Made by a program: the position numbers and the translations under genes
NCBI RefSeq assembly: GCF_001417815.1
Contig: NZ_BCFK01000025.1
Span: 1 to 36,772, forward strand
DNA: 36,772 nt
From: Bifidobacterium aesculapii
GTDB lineage: Bacteria > Actinomycetota > Actinomycetes > Actinomycetales > Bifidobacteriaceae
Direction: 5' to 3'
Shown here: in pieces, positions 13,745-22,995 of the stretch
Layout of the letters: the number at the start of each line of letters is the position of its first letter
Position numbering within the stretch: position 1 is the first letter of the stretch
The notes under the pieces: model-generated
What the model saw: the letters and a program-made list of their open reading frames with translations, nothing else
What the model was told of the DNA's origin: nothing
Database searches by the model: none

Positions 13745-15839
13745 TCATCTGCCGCAGTTCCTTTTTGAGGTCGCGGATCTCGTCGCGCAGACGGGCGGCA
13801 AGCTCGAACTGCAGTTGTTCGGCGGCGGTGTGCATCTGCTCGCTCAGCTGACGGATGAGATCGGCGAGATCCTGCGCCGGAAGCCCCGCCTTGAGAATCT
13901 CCTCATGGCGTTTCTGTGCCTCCGAAGCGTCGAACGACGGCACGCCCAGATGCGTGTTGCCGGCCTTGCCGGCGTTGCGGTACCCGCCTTCGAGCAGCGT
14001 GGCGGTGTCCACATCCTCCTTGGCGAGCATGTCGTTGACGTCGCTGATCTTCTTGATGAGCGGCTTCGGATCGATGCCATGCTCCTTGTTGTACGCGATC
14101 TGCTTCGCACGGCGGCGTTCGGTCTCGTCGATCGCCTTGTGCATCGCCTCGGTGACCTCGTCCGCGTACATGATGACCGTGCCGGACACGTTGCGCGCCG
14201 CGCGGCCGATGGTCTGGATGAGCGAACGGTAGGAGCGCAGGAAGCCCTCCTTGTCGGCATCGAGAATCGCCACGAGCGACACCTCCGGCAGGTCGAGGCC
14301 CTCACGCAGCAGGTTGATGCCGACGATCACGTCGATCTTGCCTTCACGCAGCATGCGCAGCAGCTCGACGCGACGCAGCGTGTCCACGTCCGAATGCAGG
14401 TATTCGACCTTGATGCCGCGTTCGAGCAGATAGTCGGTCAGGTCCTCGGCCATCTTCTTGGTGAGCGTGGTGACCAGCGCCCGCTCCCCCTTCGCCACAC
14501 GGTCCTTGATCTCTGCGAGCAGATCGTCGATCTGCCCCTCGGTGGGGCGCACCTCCACCTTCGGGTCGAGCAGTCCGGTCGGGCGGATGATCTGCTCGAC
14601 CACCCCGTCCGACAACCCCAGCTCGTAATCTCCGGGCGTCGCGGACAGGTACACGGTCTGGCCCACGCGCTCCAGGAACTCGGGCCACTTGAGCGGGCGG
14701 TTGTCCATCGCCGAGGGGAGGCGGAACCCGTGCTCGACCAGCGTGCGCTTGCGTGAGGCGTCGCCCTCGTACATCGCGCCGATCTGCGGGACCGTCACAT
14801 GCGATTCGTCGATGACGAGCAGAAAATCATCGGGGAAGAAGTCGAGCAGCGTATGCGGCGGCGTGCCGGGCGCGCGTCCGTCGAAATGACGCGAATAGTT
14901 CTCCACGCCGGAACACACGCCCACCTGCGTGAGCATCTCCAGATCGTAGGTGGTGCGCATGGTGAGCCTCTGCGCCTCCAGCTCCTTGCCCTGCTTCTTG
15001 AGTTCGGCGACACGCTCGTCGAGCTCCTCACGGATGGTTCTCAACGCGCGTTCCATACGCTCCGGACCCGCCACGTAATGCGACGCCGGGAAGATGTGCA
15101 CCGACTGCTCCTCGTCGATGACGTCGCCGGTCAACGGGTGAAGCGTGGATATGCGGTCGATCTCGTCGCCGAAGAACTCGATGCGCACGGCGAGCTCCTC
15201 GTACACGGGGATGATCTCGACGGTGTCGCCGCGCACACGGAACGTGCCGCGCGTGAACGCGATGTCGTTGCGCTTGTACTGCATGGCGACGAACCGGCGC
15301 AGCAGGTCGTCGCGGTTGATCTCCTGACCCACCTTGAGCAGCAGCATACGGCCCGCATACTCTTCGGGTGTGCCGAGACCGTAGATGCAGGAGACCGTGG
15401 CGACGACCACGCAGTCACGCCGCGTGAGCAGGTTCGCCGTGGCCTGGTGGCGCAAACGCTCCACATCGTCGTTGATGTTGGAGTCCTTCTCGATGTACGT
15501 GTCCGTCTGCGGGATATAGGCTTCCGGCTGGTAGTAGTCGTAGTAGCTGACGAAATAGCTCACGGCGTTGTCCGGCATGAGCTCGCGGAACTCCGCGCAC
15601 AGCTGCGCTGCGAGCGTCTTGTTCGGTTCGATGATGAGCGTCGGCCGTTGCAGCCGTTCAATGAGCCACGCGGTGGTGGCGGTCTTGCCGGTGCCGGTGG
15701 CGCCCATGAGCACGACGTCGTTCTCACCGTTCTCGACGCGCTCCGCCAACTCGTCGATGGCCTGCGGCTGGTCGCCGGACGGCTTGTACGGCGACTTGAC
15801 GACGAACGGCCTGCTCTCGCGCTCGATATCGACCCCCAT
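13728..15839 (-). CDS. uvrB: excinuclease ABC subunit B
   Basis: The 703-residue damage-verifying helicase of nucleotide excision repair. Walker A is GATGTGKT (46-53). The beta-hairpin that clamps DNA shows as [21 protein letters not shown]. The DEAD-like motif is VIDESH, motif VI is QTIGRAARN, and the C-terminal UVR motif (last ~40 residues, [21 protein letters not shown]) contacts UvrA/UvrC. The ATG at 15839 is preceded by GGGGGAGGA; the open frame extending to 15911 overlaps coaE and is rejected. It starts 16 nt after the coaE stop, so coaE-uvrB is an operon, a common actinobacterial arrangement. Confidence 0.98.
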   Translation of the reverse strand: MGVDIERESRPFVVKSPYKPSGDQPQAIDELAERVENGENDVVLMGATGTGKTATTAWLIERLQRPTLIIEPNKTLAAQLCAEFRELMPDNAVSYFVSYYDYYQPEAYIPQTDTYIEKDSNINDDVERLRHQATANLLTRRDCVVVATVSCIYGLGTPEEYAGRMLLLKVGQEINRDDLLRRFVAMQYKRNDIAFTRGTFRVRGDTVEIIPVYEELAVRIEFFGDEIDRISTLHPLTGDVIDEEQSVHIFPASHYVAGPERMERALRTIREELDERVAELKKQGKELEAQRLTMRTTYDLEMLTQVGVCSGVENYSRHFDGRAPGTPPHTLLDFFPDDFLLVIDESHVTVPQIGAMYEGDASRKRTLVEHGFRLPSAMDNRPLKWPEFLERVGQTVYLSATPGDYELGLSDGVVEQIIRPTGLLDPKVEVRPTEGQIDDLLAEIKDRVAKGERALVTTLTKKMAEDLTDYLLERGIKVEYLHSDVDTLRRVELLRMLREGKIDVIVGINLLREGLDLPEVSLVAILDADKEGFLRSYRSLIQTIGRAARNVSGTVIMYADEVTEAMHKAIDETERRRAKQIAYNKEHGIDPKPLIKKISDVNDMLAKEDVDTATLLEGGYRNAGKAGNTHLGVPSFDASEAQKRHEEILKAGLPAQDLADLIRQLSEQMHTAAEQLQFELAARLRDEIRDLKKELRQMTEANK

Positions 15840-15855
15840 CAGTCCTCCCCCACCG

Positions 15856-16473
15856 TCATGCGGACTTCGCCGCTTCGATCCATCGAGCATACAGCCTATC
15901 AACCTGCTCAAACATCTGTTCGAGCGGTACGGTGGAGTCTACGACCGTATCGGCGATCGCCTCGCGTTCGGCGCGCGTCGACTGGCTTCGGATGCGCGCC
16001 TCGGCCTGCTCGCGCGTCATGCCGCGCGTTGCGGTCATGCGCGCGATACGCATCTGCGCGGGCGCCTCCACGGTGACGATATGGTCGAAGCGGAACGGCA
16101 TCGTGCCGATCACCTCGGCGAGCAGCGGCACGTCGTGCACGATGACCCGCGCCTCGGGATGCTCCCGTTCGACGTGCGCCGCCGCCGCGTAGATCAGCGG
16201 GTGCTCGATGGCGTCGAGACGGTCGCGCGCGCCGGGCGCGGCGGCCGCGCCGAAGACATGCCCGGCGACCCATTCGCGGTCCAGCGTGCCATCCGGTTTC
16301 AACGCATGCGGGCCGAATTCACGCTCGATGGCGTGCAATGCGGTGCCGCCGGGCGCCACGACGGCACGCGCCAACGCATCGTAGTCGATGTGCAGCGCGC
16401 CCAGTTCCCCCAACCGTGCCGCCACCGTGCTTTTACCGGCCGCGATGCCGCCGGTCAGCCCTACCCGGATCAT
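15856..16473 (-). CDS. coaE: dephospho-CoA kinase
   Basis: The 205-residue enzyme phosphorylates dephospho-CoA, the last step of coenzyme A synthesis. The P-loop GGIAAGKST is at 8-16. HIDYDALAR (the Dx2D/A-R acceptor site), HPLIY and HDVPLLAE are typical CoaE motifs, and RIRSQ lies in the lid region. The ATG at 16473 has GGAGAGGA 5 nt upstream; the longer frame to 16575 would run through the repeat cluster and is rejected. uvrB follows after 16 nt. Its leader contains the ACCGCACCAT repeats described at 16516-16637. Confidence 0.95.
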   Translation of the reverse strand: MIRVGLTGGIAAGKSTVAARLGELGALHIDYDALARAVVAPGGTALHAIEREFGPHALKPDGTLDREWVAGHVFGAAAAPGARDRLDAIEHPLIYAAAAHVEREHPEARVIVHDVPLLAEVIGTMPFRFDHIVTVEAPAQMRIARMTATRGMTREQAEARIRSQSTRAEREAIADTVVDSTVPLEQMFEQVDRLYARWIEAAKSA

Positions 16474-16515
16474 GTCGTTCCTCTCCCGTCCCCATCCTCG
16501 TCCATTCCCGCCCCT

Positions 16516-16637
16516 CACCGCACCATGCCGCGCCCCACCGCACCATATCCTCCCATGGTGCGGTGAAACCCCCATGGTGCGGTGGTCGAAAACGGCTTGA
16601 TGACGGGGTTATGGAGAAATTGTATTACCGCACCATG
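16516..16637. repeat. five copies of ACCGCACCAT, direct and inverted, in the rpsA-coaE gap
   Basis: Copies are at 16516-16527 and 16536-16547 (direct), 16554-16565 and 16573-16584 (inverted), and 16626-16637 (direct). The core ACCGCACCAT is identical in all five. Copies 2 and 3 form an 11-bp hairpin with an 8-nt loop; copies 1 and 4 could form a larger nested stem. Copy 5 lies beside a TACAAT hexamer that could be the coaE -10. The motif matches no operator I recognise. It may be a multi-site regulator target or an RNA switch in the coaE leader. Confidence 0.75.
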
Positions 16638-16670
16638 GGAACGGCGGAAACAGTATGGGGTGATACGACG

Positions 16671-16701
16671 GAACCCGGCTCCACGATGTGGAACCGGGTT
16701 C
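16671..16701 (-). terminator. hairpin terminator after rpsA
   Basis: GAACCCGG-C-TCCA (16671-16683) pairs with TGGA-A-CCGGGTTC (16689-16701): 12 bp with one mismatch and a 5-nt loop, 43 nt beyond the rpsA stop. No long U-run follows. Confidence 0.65.
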
Positions 16702-16743
16702 AGTTCAGGCGCTACGCCATGAATTCAGACCGTACGGCCGAAC

Positions 16744-18216
16744 TCACTTGCCGAGCAGCTGGTCGCGCAGGGCGGCGAGCTGGTCGGAGTCGGCGAGAGT
16801 ACCGGTGGAAGTGTTCTCGGAGGAGTAGTTGGACACCTCTTCGACCTTCTCTTCCTTCGGGGCCTGGCCGTCGGCGGCGGCGGATTCCTCCGCGTGCTCG
16901 AGCTCCTTGGCCACGAACTCCTTGTGCTCCTCCCACAGCTGGTGGGCGGCCGCGTACTGGGACTCCCACTCCTCGCGCTGCTTCTCGTAGCCCGCGATCC
17001 ACTCGTTGGTGTTCGGGTCGAAGCCCTCGGGGTACTTGTAGTTGCCCTGCTCGTCGTACTCGGCCGGCATGCCGTAGATGGCCGGATCGAAGTCCTCGGA
17101 GGCCGGGTCGACGGAATCGTTGGCCTGCTTGAGGGACAGGGAGATGCGGCGACGATCGAGATCGACGTCGATCACCTTGACGAACACGGTCTCGCCCGGC
17201 TTGACCACGGTCTCCGGGTTCTCGACGTGACGGTTGGCGAGCTCGGAGATGTGGACCAGGCCCTCGATGCCGTCCTCGACGGAGATGAACACGCCGAACT
17301 GGACGATCTTGGTGACCTTGCCCTTGACGATCTGGCCGGGGACGTGGGTGCGGGCGAAGCGCTGCCACGGATCCTCCTGGGTGGCCTTGAGCGACAGGGA
17401 GATGCGCTCGCGGTCCAGATCGACGTCGAGGACCTCGACGGTGACCTTGTCGCCGACCTTGACGACCTCGGACGGGTGGTCGATGTGCTTCCAGGACAGC
17501 TCGGAGACGTGGATGAGGCCGTCGACACCGCCGAGATCGACGAACGCGCCGAAGTTGACGATGGAGGAGACGACACCCTCGCGGATCTGGCCCTTCTTGA
17601 GCTGCGAGAGGAAGGTCTCGCGCACTTCGGACTGGGTCTCCTCGAGGTACTGGCGGCGGGACAGGACCACGTTGTTGCGGTTCTTGTCGAGCTCGAGGAT
17701 CTTGGCCTGGATCTTCTGGCCGATGTACGGGGTGAGGTCGCGGACGCGACGCATCTCGACCAGGGAGGCCGGCAGGAAGCCACGCAGGCCGATGTCCACG
17801 ATGAGGCCGCCCTTGACGGCTTCGATGACGGTGCCCTCGACGACGCCGTCGGCTTCCTTGATCTTCTCGATGTCGCCCCAGGCGCGCTCGTACTGGGCGC
17901 GCTTCTTGGACAGAATCAGACGGCCTTCCTTGTCTTCCTTGGTGACGACAAGGGCCTCGACGGTGTCGCCGACCTCGACGACCTCGTCCGGATCGACGTC
18001 CTTCTTGATGGAAAGCTCGCGGGAGGGGATCACACCCTCGGTCTTGTAGCCGATATCCAGGAGGACCTCGTCACGATCGATCTTGACGACGGTGCCTTCG
18101 ACCAGATCACCATCATCAAAGTTCTTGATGGTGGAATCGACTGCCTTGATGAAGTCCTCTTCGGTGCCGATGTCGTTGATGGCGACCTTGGTGACCTCAG
18201 TGTTGTTCTCTGCCAT
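16744..18216 (-). CDS. rpsA: 30S ribosomal protein S1
   Basis: The 490-residue protein has four S1 (OB-fold) domains, at about 35-105, 122-190, 208-280 and 295-365, the usual actinobacterial number. Domains 3 and 4 are clearest: GVVSSIVNFGAFVDLGGVDGL and GKVTKIVQFGVFISVEDGIEG, each followed by IHVSEL/VHISEL. The C-terminal 120 residues are acidic and end in a Ser/Thr-rich tail. S1 helps bring mRNA to the ribosome. The ATG at 18216 has no Shine-Dalgarno and an A/T-rich leader, as known for E. coli rpsA, which S1 autoregulates. It has its own 5' gap of 128 nt after folD. Confidence 0.97.
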   Translation of the reverse strand: MAENNTEVTKVAINDIGTEEDFIKAVDSTIKNFDDGDLVEGTVVKIDRDEVLLDIGYKTEGVIPSRELSIKKDVDPDEVVEVGDTVEALVVTKEDKEGRLILSKKRAQYERAWGDIEKIKEADGVVEGTVIEAVKGGLIVDIGLRGFLPASLVEMRRVRDLTPYIGQKIQAKILELDKNRNNVVLSRRQYLEETQSEVRETFLSQLKKGQIREGVVSSIVNFGAFVDLGGVDGLIHVSELSWKHIDHPSEVVKVGDKVTVEVLDVDLDRERISLSLKATQEDPWQRFARTHVPGQIVKGKVTKIVQFGVFISVEDGIEGLVHISELANRHVENPETVVKPGETVFVKVIDVDLDRRRISLSLKQANDSVDPASEDFDPAIYGMPAEYDEQGNYKYPEGFDPNTNEWIAGYEKQREEWESQYAAAHQLWEEHKEFVAKELEHAEESAAADGQAPKEEKVEEVSNYSSENTSTGTLADSDQLAALRDQLLGK

Positions 18217-18312
18217 GTAGGTAATGGTTTCTCAATAGTTGGATGGATAATTACTCGATATTCAGTTATGGATGTGCCCACCGGACACGCGAATTTCTAC
18301 GATACAGCCAGC

Positions 18313-18334
18313 CATGCCCAAAATTCCGGGCGTG
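18313..18334 (-). terminator. weak hairpin after folD
   Basis: CATGCCC at 18313-18319 pairs with GGGCGTG at 18328-18334 (7 bp, one wobble, 8-nt loop rich in A/T). It is 11 nt beyond the folD stop. No U-run follows the stem. Confidence 0.35.
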
Positions 18335-18344
18335 TCGTGCCGGC

Positions 18345-19232
18345 TCAGGCCTGTGCGGCCGCCCGTCGCTCGGCCATTTCGACGACGTTCGCGAGCAGCA
18401 TGGCGCGGGTCATGGGACCAACCCCTCCCGGGTTCGGCGAATACGCCGAGGCCTTCAGCCGGCAGGACTGGTCCACATCTCCCTTGACGCGCCAACGGCC
18501 GGCCTGCTCGTCGTACACACGCGAGACGCCCACGTCGAGGAGCACCGCGCCGTCGGCGATCATATCCGGCTTGACGAAACCGGCCGATCCCATGGCCGCG
18601 ACGATCACGTCGGCGCGGCGCATGTGGTCGACGACGTCGCGCGTGCCGGTATGGCACAGCGTCACCGTCGCGTTGACGGCACGTCGGGTGAGCATGAGTC
18701 CGATGGTGCGGCCGATGGTGATGCCGCGGCCGAGCACGCACACCTCCTTGCCGTCCAGATCGATGCCGTAGGCGTCGAGCAGCTCGATGACGCCACGCGG
18801 CGTGCACGGCAGCGGCGTGGTCACCTCGCCGCGCACGTGCAGGACCAGTTCGCCGAGATTGTACGGATGCATGCCGTCGGCGTCCTTGGCAGGGTCGATG
18901 AGGTCGATGACGGCGTTCTCGTCGACGCCCTTGGGCAAAGGCAGCTGCACGATGTAGCCGGTGCATGCGGGGTCCGCGTTCATGTCGCGCACGACGGCGG
19001 CGATGTCGTCGAATGCGGCGTCGGCCGGCAGCTCGTGCCTGATGGAGCGGATGCCCACCTCGGCGCAGTCGGCGTGCTTGCCGGCCACGTACTTGACCGA
19101 ACCGGCGTCCGAGCCGACCAGCAGCGTGCCGAGCCCGGGCTCGTACCCTTCGGCTTTGAGCCGGTCCACGCGCTCCTTGAGATCCTGCTTGATACGCGCG
19201 GCCACAGCCTTGCCATCGAGTTTCGTGGTCAT
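18345..19232 (-). CDS. folD: bifunctional methylenetetrahydrofolate dehydrogenase/cyclohydrolase
   Basis: The 295-residue enzyme interconverts 5,10-methylene- and 10-formyl-tetrahydrofolate, feeding purines and initiator fMet-tRNA. The catalytic Tyr48-x3-Lys52 lies in [15 protein letters not shown]. Other signatures are [33 protein letters not shown], the cofactor loop [11 protein letters not shown] (GRSxxVGxP in many bacteria; the GRG form occurs in actinobacteria) and [12 protein letters not shown]. The ATG at 19232 has AGGAG 6 nt upstream, which beats the longer frame to 19610 that would run through the divergent lipoprotein gene. rpsA follows 128 nt downstream. Confidence 0.97.
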   Translation of the reverse strand: MTTKLDGKAVAARIKQDLKERVDRLKAEGYEPGLGTLLVGSDAGSVKYVAGKHADCAEVGIRSIRHELPADAAFDDIAAVVRDMNADPACTGYIVQLPLPKGVDENAVIDLIDPAKDADGMHPYNLGELVLHVRGEVTTPLPCTPRGVIELLDAYGIDLDGKEVCVLGRGITIGRTIGLMLTRRAVNATVTLCHTGTRDVVDHMRRADVIVAAMGSAGFVKPDMIADGAVLLDVGVSRVYDEQAGRWRVKGDVDQSCRLKASAYSPNPGGVGPMTRAMLLANVVEMAERRAAAQA

Positions 19233-19362
19233 GTCGCTCCTTTGGTCGGTTATGTGTCGTGGGACCCCGTGGACGCTACTACGATTAGGTAACATATCGG
19301 TTTCGCCGCCCGGCCCCGGAGAGGGACCGACAGACGCGGCACTGAGGACGGAAGGTCGTGCG

Positions 19363-20481
19363 ATGGGCGCATTCGGCATGCAACTACGGTCATGGACCCC
19401 GGTGAGGTCGTTGGCGGCGGCCGTCGCCGCGGTCGGTCTCCTGCTCGTCTCCGCCTGTGGATCCGCGTCCGACGACGATGGCCGCGCGCAGGCGCAGGAG
19501 GAGACCCGGACCGGCGCGATCGAGGTGGTCTCCTCGGTGAACCAGTGGGGCTCCCTCGCCAAGGAGATCGGCGGGGACGCGGTGGACGTCACGTCGATCC
19601 TCTCCTCCACCGGCGTGGACGCGCACGACTTCGAGCCGAAGACCTCCGATCTGGCGAAACTGAGCCGGGCGGAGATCGTGGTGGCGAACGGCGCGGGCTA
19701 CGACACATGGGCCACCAAGTCACGCGGACCGGACGCCACCCTCGTCTCCGCCGCCCAGATCGTAGGAGCCATGGACGGCGACAATCCGCACCTGTGGTTC
19801 TCGAAGGACGCGCGTGCGGGCATGGCCAAGGAGATGGCGGACGCGTTCTCGAAGGCGCGGCCGAAACAGCGCAAGCGATTCGCGGCGAACCTCAAGGCAT
19901 GGCAGCAGCGTGAACATGAGCTCGACGAGCGCATGGCCTCGTTCGCAGACACGCACGACGACCTGACGTACGGCGCCACCGAGTCGGTGGCCTACTATCT
20001 GATGAGCGACATGTCGTTCTCCGACGCCACGCCTAAGGGGTACGCCCAGGCCGTCGCCAACGGGGGCGAGGTGGCCCCCGCGGATCTGCAGACCTTCCAG
20101 AAGGCCATCGAAAAAGGCGACGTCGGCATCCTGATCAACAACACGCAGGAGGCCTCCGACGCGACGAACATGCTCGTCGGCACCGCAGGAAGATCGGATG
20201 TGCCGGTGGTGGACATCAGTGAGCAGATGCCCGATGACTACGACACGCTCGTCGATTGGATCGGCGCGCTGTCCGATTCGATCTTCACCGCCGTCGACCC
20301 GGATTACGGCAAGGACTCCGCCGACGATGCCGGGACCGACACCGGGGACGAAAAGGCGAACACGACCGACCCATCATCGGAATCGTCCGGGAACGCGGAC
20401 GGGTCGCAGACGCAGACCGGCACGGACGATGCGGGTGACACGGGAGATACAGGCGACACGCAGCCTGACCCCGGACGCTGA
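19363..20481 (+). CDS. metal ABC transporter substrate-binding lipoprotein (ZnuA/TroA type)
   Basis: The 372-residue protein has a lipoprotein signal with lipobox VSAC (Cys32) and a TroA-fold metal-binding domain. Probable ligands: His in GVDAHDFEP, His in GDNPHLWF, and an acidic residue near the C-terminal DISEQMP. The third ligand site, usually a His near 'THxAF', reads [10 protein letters not shown], so Glu may replace His. The last 61 residues (312-372) are a disordered Asp/Thr/Gly/Ser tail with GDTGDTGDT repeats, unusual for this family. GGAAGG lies 7 nt before the ATG at 19363. A TAACAT hexamer at 19290-19295 may be its -10. It precedes the ATPase and permease genes and is divergent from folD. 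Confidence 0.87.
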   Translation: MGAFGMQLRSWTPVRSLAAAVAAVGLLLVSACGSASDDDGRAQAQEETRTGAIEVVSSVNQWGSLAKEIGGDAVDVTSILSSTGVDAHDFEPKTSDLAKLSRAEIVVANGAGYDTWATKSRGPDATLVSAAQIVGAMDGDNPHLWFSKDARAGMAKEMADAFSKARPKQRKRFAANLKAWQQREHELDERMASFADTHDDLTYGATESVAYYLMSDMSFSDATPKGYAQAVANGGEVAPADLQTFQKAIEKGDVGILINNTQEASDATNMLVGTAGRSDVPVVDISEQMPDDYDTLVDWIGALSDSIFTAVDPDYGKDSADDAGTDTGDEKANTTDPSSESSGNADGSQTQTGTDDAGDTGDTGDTQPDPGR

Positions 20482-20503
20482 CCGCTGGGCGCGGCTCAGC
20501 TAT

Positions 20504-20535
20504 TGAGAACGGTTGTCAGCATCATTTGCGATAAT
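20504..20535 (+). promoter_or_regulatory. promoter with a Zur-box-like palindrome for the metal transporter ATPase-permease genes
   Basis: 20504-20518 reads TGAGAACGGTTGTCA, an odd-length palindrome with arms TGA-x-AAC / GTT-x-TCA (6 of 7 arm pairs match). It resembles zinc regulator (Zur) boxes of actinobacteria. An extended -10, TGC-GATAAT (20527-20535), lies so that the palindrome covers the -35 position, the arrangement of a repressor site. The ATPase start is 70 nt downstream. Sequence shows the palindrome; the Zur link is inference. Confidence 0.55.
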
Positions 20536-20604
20536 CCCTCCCGACGAGAACGGACACGTCCGCGGCGTCGAACCGCCGCGGACACAGCATCGGAGAGGAT
20601 CGGC

Positions 20605-21552
20605 ATGGACGAACGGACCCAGAACGCCATCGTGTTCCGAGGAGCGGCGGTCAGACGGGGCGACAGGACGATATGGCGCGACGGTGATTTCACCATCCCC
20701 GCAGGCACCGTCACGGCGATAGTCGGCACGAACGGGGCCGGCAAGACCACCATGATGAAGGCGGAGCTCGGCCTGCTGCCACTGTCGGAGGGCACCGTCA
20801 CCGTGTTCGGACGTCCGGCGGGCGAGGCGAACAAGCTCATCGGGTACGTGCCGCAAAGCTACGTCTCGGACATCGACTCCAATCTCACCGCGTTCCAATC
20901 CGTCCTGCTGGGTCTGACCGGCACCAGGTTCGGCATCCATCCGGTCACACGCGCCCAACGCGCGAAGGCCACCGAGGCGATGGCGTTCGTCGGCATCGCC
21001 GACAAGGCGTCGTACCGTCTTTCGGAATTGTCCGGAGGACTGCGCCAGCGCGTCGCCATCGCGCAGGCCATCGTCTCCGACCCGAAACTGCTCATGCTCG
21101 ACGAACCGCTCGCCAACCTCGATCTGGCATCCCAGCGCGCGGTGGCCCACCTGCTGGCGCGTCTCAACAGGGAACTCGGCATGACGATCCAGGTGGTGGC
21201 GCACGACCTGAACATGCTGCTGCCGATCCTGACCGGCGCCGTCTACCTGCTCGACGGCCACCCCCATTACGCCGACATGCGCAAGGTGCTCGACTCCGAA
21301 CTGCTCACGCATCTGTACGGCACGAACGTGCAGGTCGTCACCACGCCACAGGGCGACATGTTCGTCACCCCCTCGTCCGACGAACCGGAGGGGCACCCGC
21401 TGGACATGCATACCGCCTCGGAGGTCGCGGAACTGCACCACCACTCGCACACCCCCGCGATGCACCACCACGCGGACACGCCACAGGGCGGCGGGCCGCT
21501 CACTGCCGCCGACGACGAGACGAACACAGCGAACAAGACGAATAGAAGGTGA
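20605..21552 (+). CDS. metal ABC transporter ATP-binding protein with a histidine-rich tail
   Basis: The 315-residue ATPase drives the metal importer. Walker A is GTNGAGKTT (41-49), the signature LSGGLRQR, Walker B LLMLDEP and the switch histidine VVAHD. After the usual domain (ending near 250) there is an extension of about 60 residues with two His clusters, HHHSH (278-282) and HHH (287-289), likely to bind zinc or another metal. GGAGAGGA lies 6 nt upstream of the ATG at 20605. The permease begins 4 nt after the stop. With the lipoprotein and the Zur-like box this points to zinc, though manganese is not excluded. Confidence 0.92.
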   Translation: MDERTQNAIVFRGAAVRRGDRTIWRDGDFTIPAGTVTAIVGTNGAGKTTMMKAELGLLPLSEGTVTVFGRPAGEANKLIGYVPQSYVSDIDSNLTAFQSVLLGLTGTRFGIHPVTRAQRAKATEAMAFVGIADKASYRLSELSGGLRQRVAIAQAIVSDPKLLMLDEPLANLDLASQRAVAHLLARLNRELGMTIQVVAHDLNMLLPILTGAVYLLDGHPHYADMRKVLDSELLTHLYGTNVQVVTTPQGDMFVTPSSDEPEGHPLDMHTASEVAELHHHSHTPAMHHHADTPQGGGPLTAADDETNTANKTNRR

Positions 21553-21556
21553 CGTG

Positions 21557-22393
21557 ATGAGCCGCATCGATTTCAGCTTCGACCCGAATTGGATGGACAC
21601 CCTGTCCGCCCCGTTCATGACCAACGCGTTCCTCGCCGGATTATGCATCGCGTTCGCGGCCGGCGTGATGGGATACTTCACCATCGCGCGCCATTCGACG
21701 TTCGCGGCCCATGCGCTCGCGCATATCGGCCTGCCCGGAGCCACCGGCGCCGTGCTGCTCGGCCTGCCCGTATCGCTGGGACTCGGCGCGTTCGCACTGG
21801 GCGGCGCGCTGGTGATCGGCGCGCTCGGCAAACGCGTGTCGGAACGCGAGATCGCGACCGGCACCGTGCTCGCCTTCGCGACCGGTCTCGGACTGTTCTT
21901 CGCGCGACTGTCCAGCTCCGCGTCACAGCAGATGCAATCCATCCTGTTCGGATCGATCCTGACGATCACCACGGCGCAGATCATCGGATTCGCCGTGTTC
22001 GACGTGCTCCTCCTCGCGGTGCTTGCGGTCATCTACCGGCCGCTGTTGTTCAGCTCCCTCGACGAACAGGTGGCGCAGGCCAAGGGCGTGCCGATCGGGT
22101 GGATGAACGTGGCGTTCATGGCGATCATGGCCGGGGTCATCACCATCGCCGTACCCGCCGTCGGCACGCTGCTGATCTTCGCGCTGGTCATCACGCCTGC
22201 GGCCGCCGCGAACATCCTCGCCGCCTCGCCGCTCAAGGCGATGATGATCGCGGGTGCGACCTGCCTGGCCTCGATTTGGGGAGGTCTGGTCCTGTCCGCG
22301 ATGTTCCCCGCTCCCCCGAGCTTCGTCATCGTGACGATCTCCACGGTGTTCTGGGGCGTCGCCAAAGCGTTCGACGCGCTGCGCCGGCGCTAG
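21557..22393 (+). CDS. metal ABC transporter permease (ZnuB/TroCD family)
   Basis: The 278-residue protein has about 8 hydrophobic segments and the family stretch RHSTFAAHALAHIGLPGA near residue 45, with GVPIGWMNVAF and PAVGTLLIFALVITPAA later, typical of ABC-3 permeases. The start is the ATG at 21557 (GAAGGT upstream); a GTG at 21554 is possible. It follows the ATPase by 4 nt. Its stop codon TAG overlaps the stop of the convergent ispF gene by sharing CTAG at 22390-22393. Confidence 0.94.
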   Translation: MSRIDFSFDPNWMDTLSAPFMTNAFLAGLCIAFAAGVMGYFTIARHSTFAAHALAHIGLPGATGAVLLGLPVSLGLGAFALGGALVIGALGKRVSEREIATGTVLAFATGLGLFFARLSSSASQQMQSILFGSILTITTAQIIGFAVFDVLLLAVLAVIYRPLLFSSLDEQVAQAKGVPIGWMNVAFMAIMAGVITIAVPAVGTLLIFALVITPAAAANILAASPLKAMMIAGATCLASIWGGLVLSAMFPAPPSFVIVTISTVFWGVAKAFDALRRR

Positions 22394-22884
22394 TCAGCCT
22401 CGGTGCCGGCCCGTTCGACCAGCGCCGTGGCGATGGCGGCGACGCCTTCGCCACGGCCGGTGAACCCCATATGGTCGGTGGTGGTCGCCGTCACCGATAC
22501 GGGGCAGCCGGCGGCCTGAGACAGCGCCGACGCGGCCTCCACTCGCCGCGGACCGACCTTCGGACGGTTGCCGATCACCGCGACCGAGGCGGATACCGGC
22601 GCGAAGCCCGCCGCGGCCAATGCGCCGACGGTCTCCCGGATCATGTCCGCGCCGTACATGCCGGCTCCATGCGCCGTCGCGCCGACGCCGAACATGGATC
22701 CGATGTCGCCCAGCCTCGCGGCGGCGAGCAACGCGTCGATCAGCGCGTGCGCGGCGACGTCGCCGTCGGAATCGCCCTCGAGCCCCGGACCGGCATCCTC
22801 CCACCGCAATCCGGCGAGCCGGAACTCCCGTCCGCTCGATGCGTCGGCGAACCTGTGCGCGTCGAAACCCTGACCTACGAACAT
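22390..22884 (-). CDS. ispF: 2-C-methyl-D-erythritol 2,4-cyclodiphosphate synthase
   Basis: The 164-residue enzyme of the MEP isoprenoid route forms the cyclic diphosphate intermediate in a trimer. Metal ligands Asp8 and His10 are in GFDAHRF, and His46 in SDGDVAAHALIDAL; later FTGRGEG is the CDP-binding region. AGGAG lies 5 nt before the ATG at 22884. It follows carD by 111 nt containing a hairpin. In mycobacteria the order is carD-ispD-ispF; ispD is missing here. It converges with the metal permease, overlapping stops by 3 nt with no terminator between. Confidence 0.94.
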   Translation of the reverse strand: MFVGQGFDAHRFADASSGREFRLAGLRWEDAGPGLEGDSDGDVAAHALIDALLAAARLGDIGSMFGVGATAHGAGMYGADMIRETVGALAAAGFAPVSASVAVIGNRPKVGPRRVEAASALSQAAGCPVSVTATTTDHMGFTGRGEGVAAIATALVERAGTEAD

Positions 22885-22955
22885 GATGTCTCCTTCCTCA
22901 CCGGTGTGCCGCCGTCGAGCCACCGGCCCATGCCACGGCGCAGTCCCGCATATGC

Positions 22956-22980
22956 GAAGACCCCCGTGACGGGGGCCTTC
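22956..22980 (-). terminator. hairpin between carD and ispF
   Basis: GAAGACCCCC (22956-22965) pairs with GGGGGCCTTC (22971-22980), 10 bp with one G-T wobble, loop GTGAC. It lies 15 nt after the carD stop and 72 nt before the ispF start. The minus strand after it is GCATATGCG with no U-run, so it could attenuate rather than block transcription into ispF. Confidence 0.6.
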
Positions 22981-22995
22981 CATGACGGACGGGGC

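Noticed and set aside
16894..18771. Plus-strand frame of 625 codons opposite rpsA
   Set aside because: Leu/Val/Asp-rich shadow of S1 with no domain.
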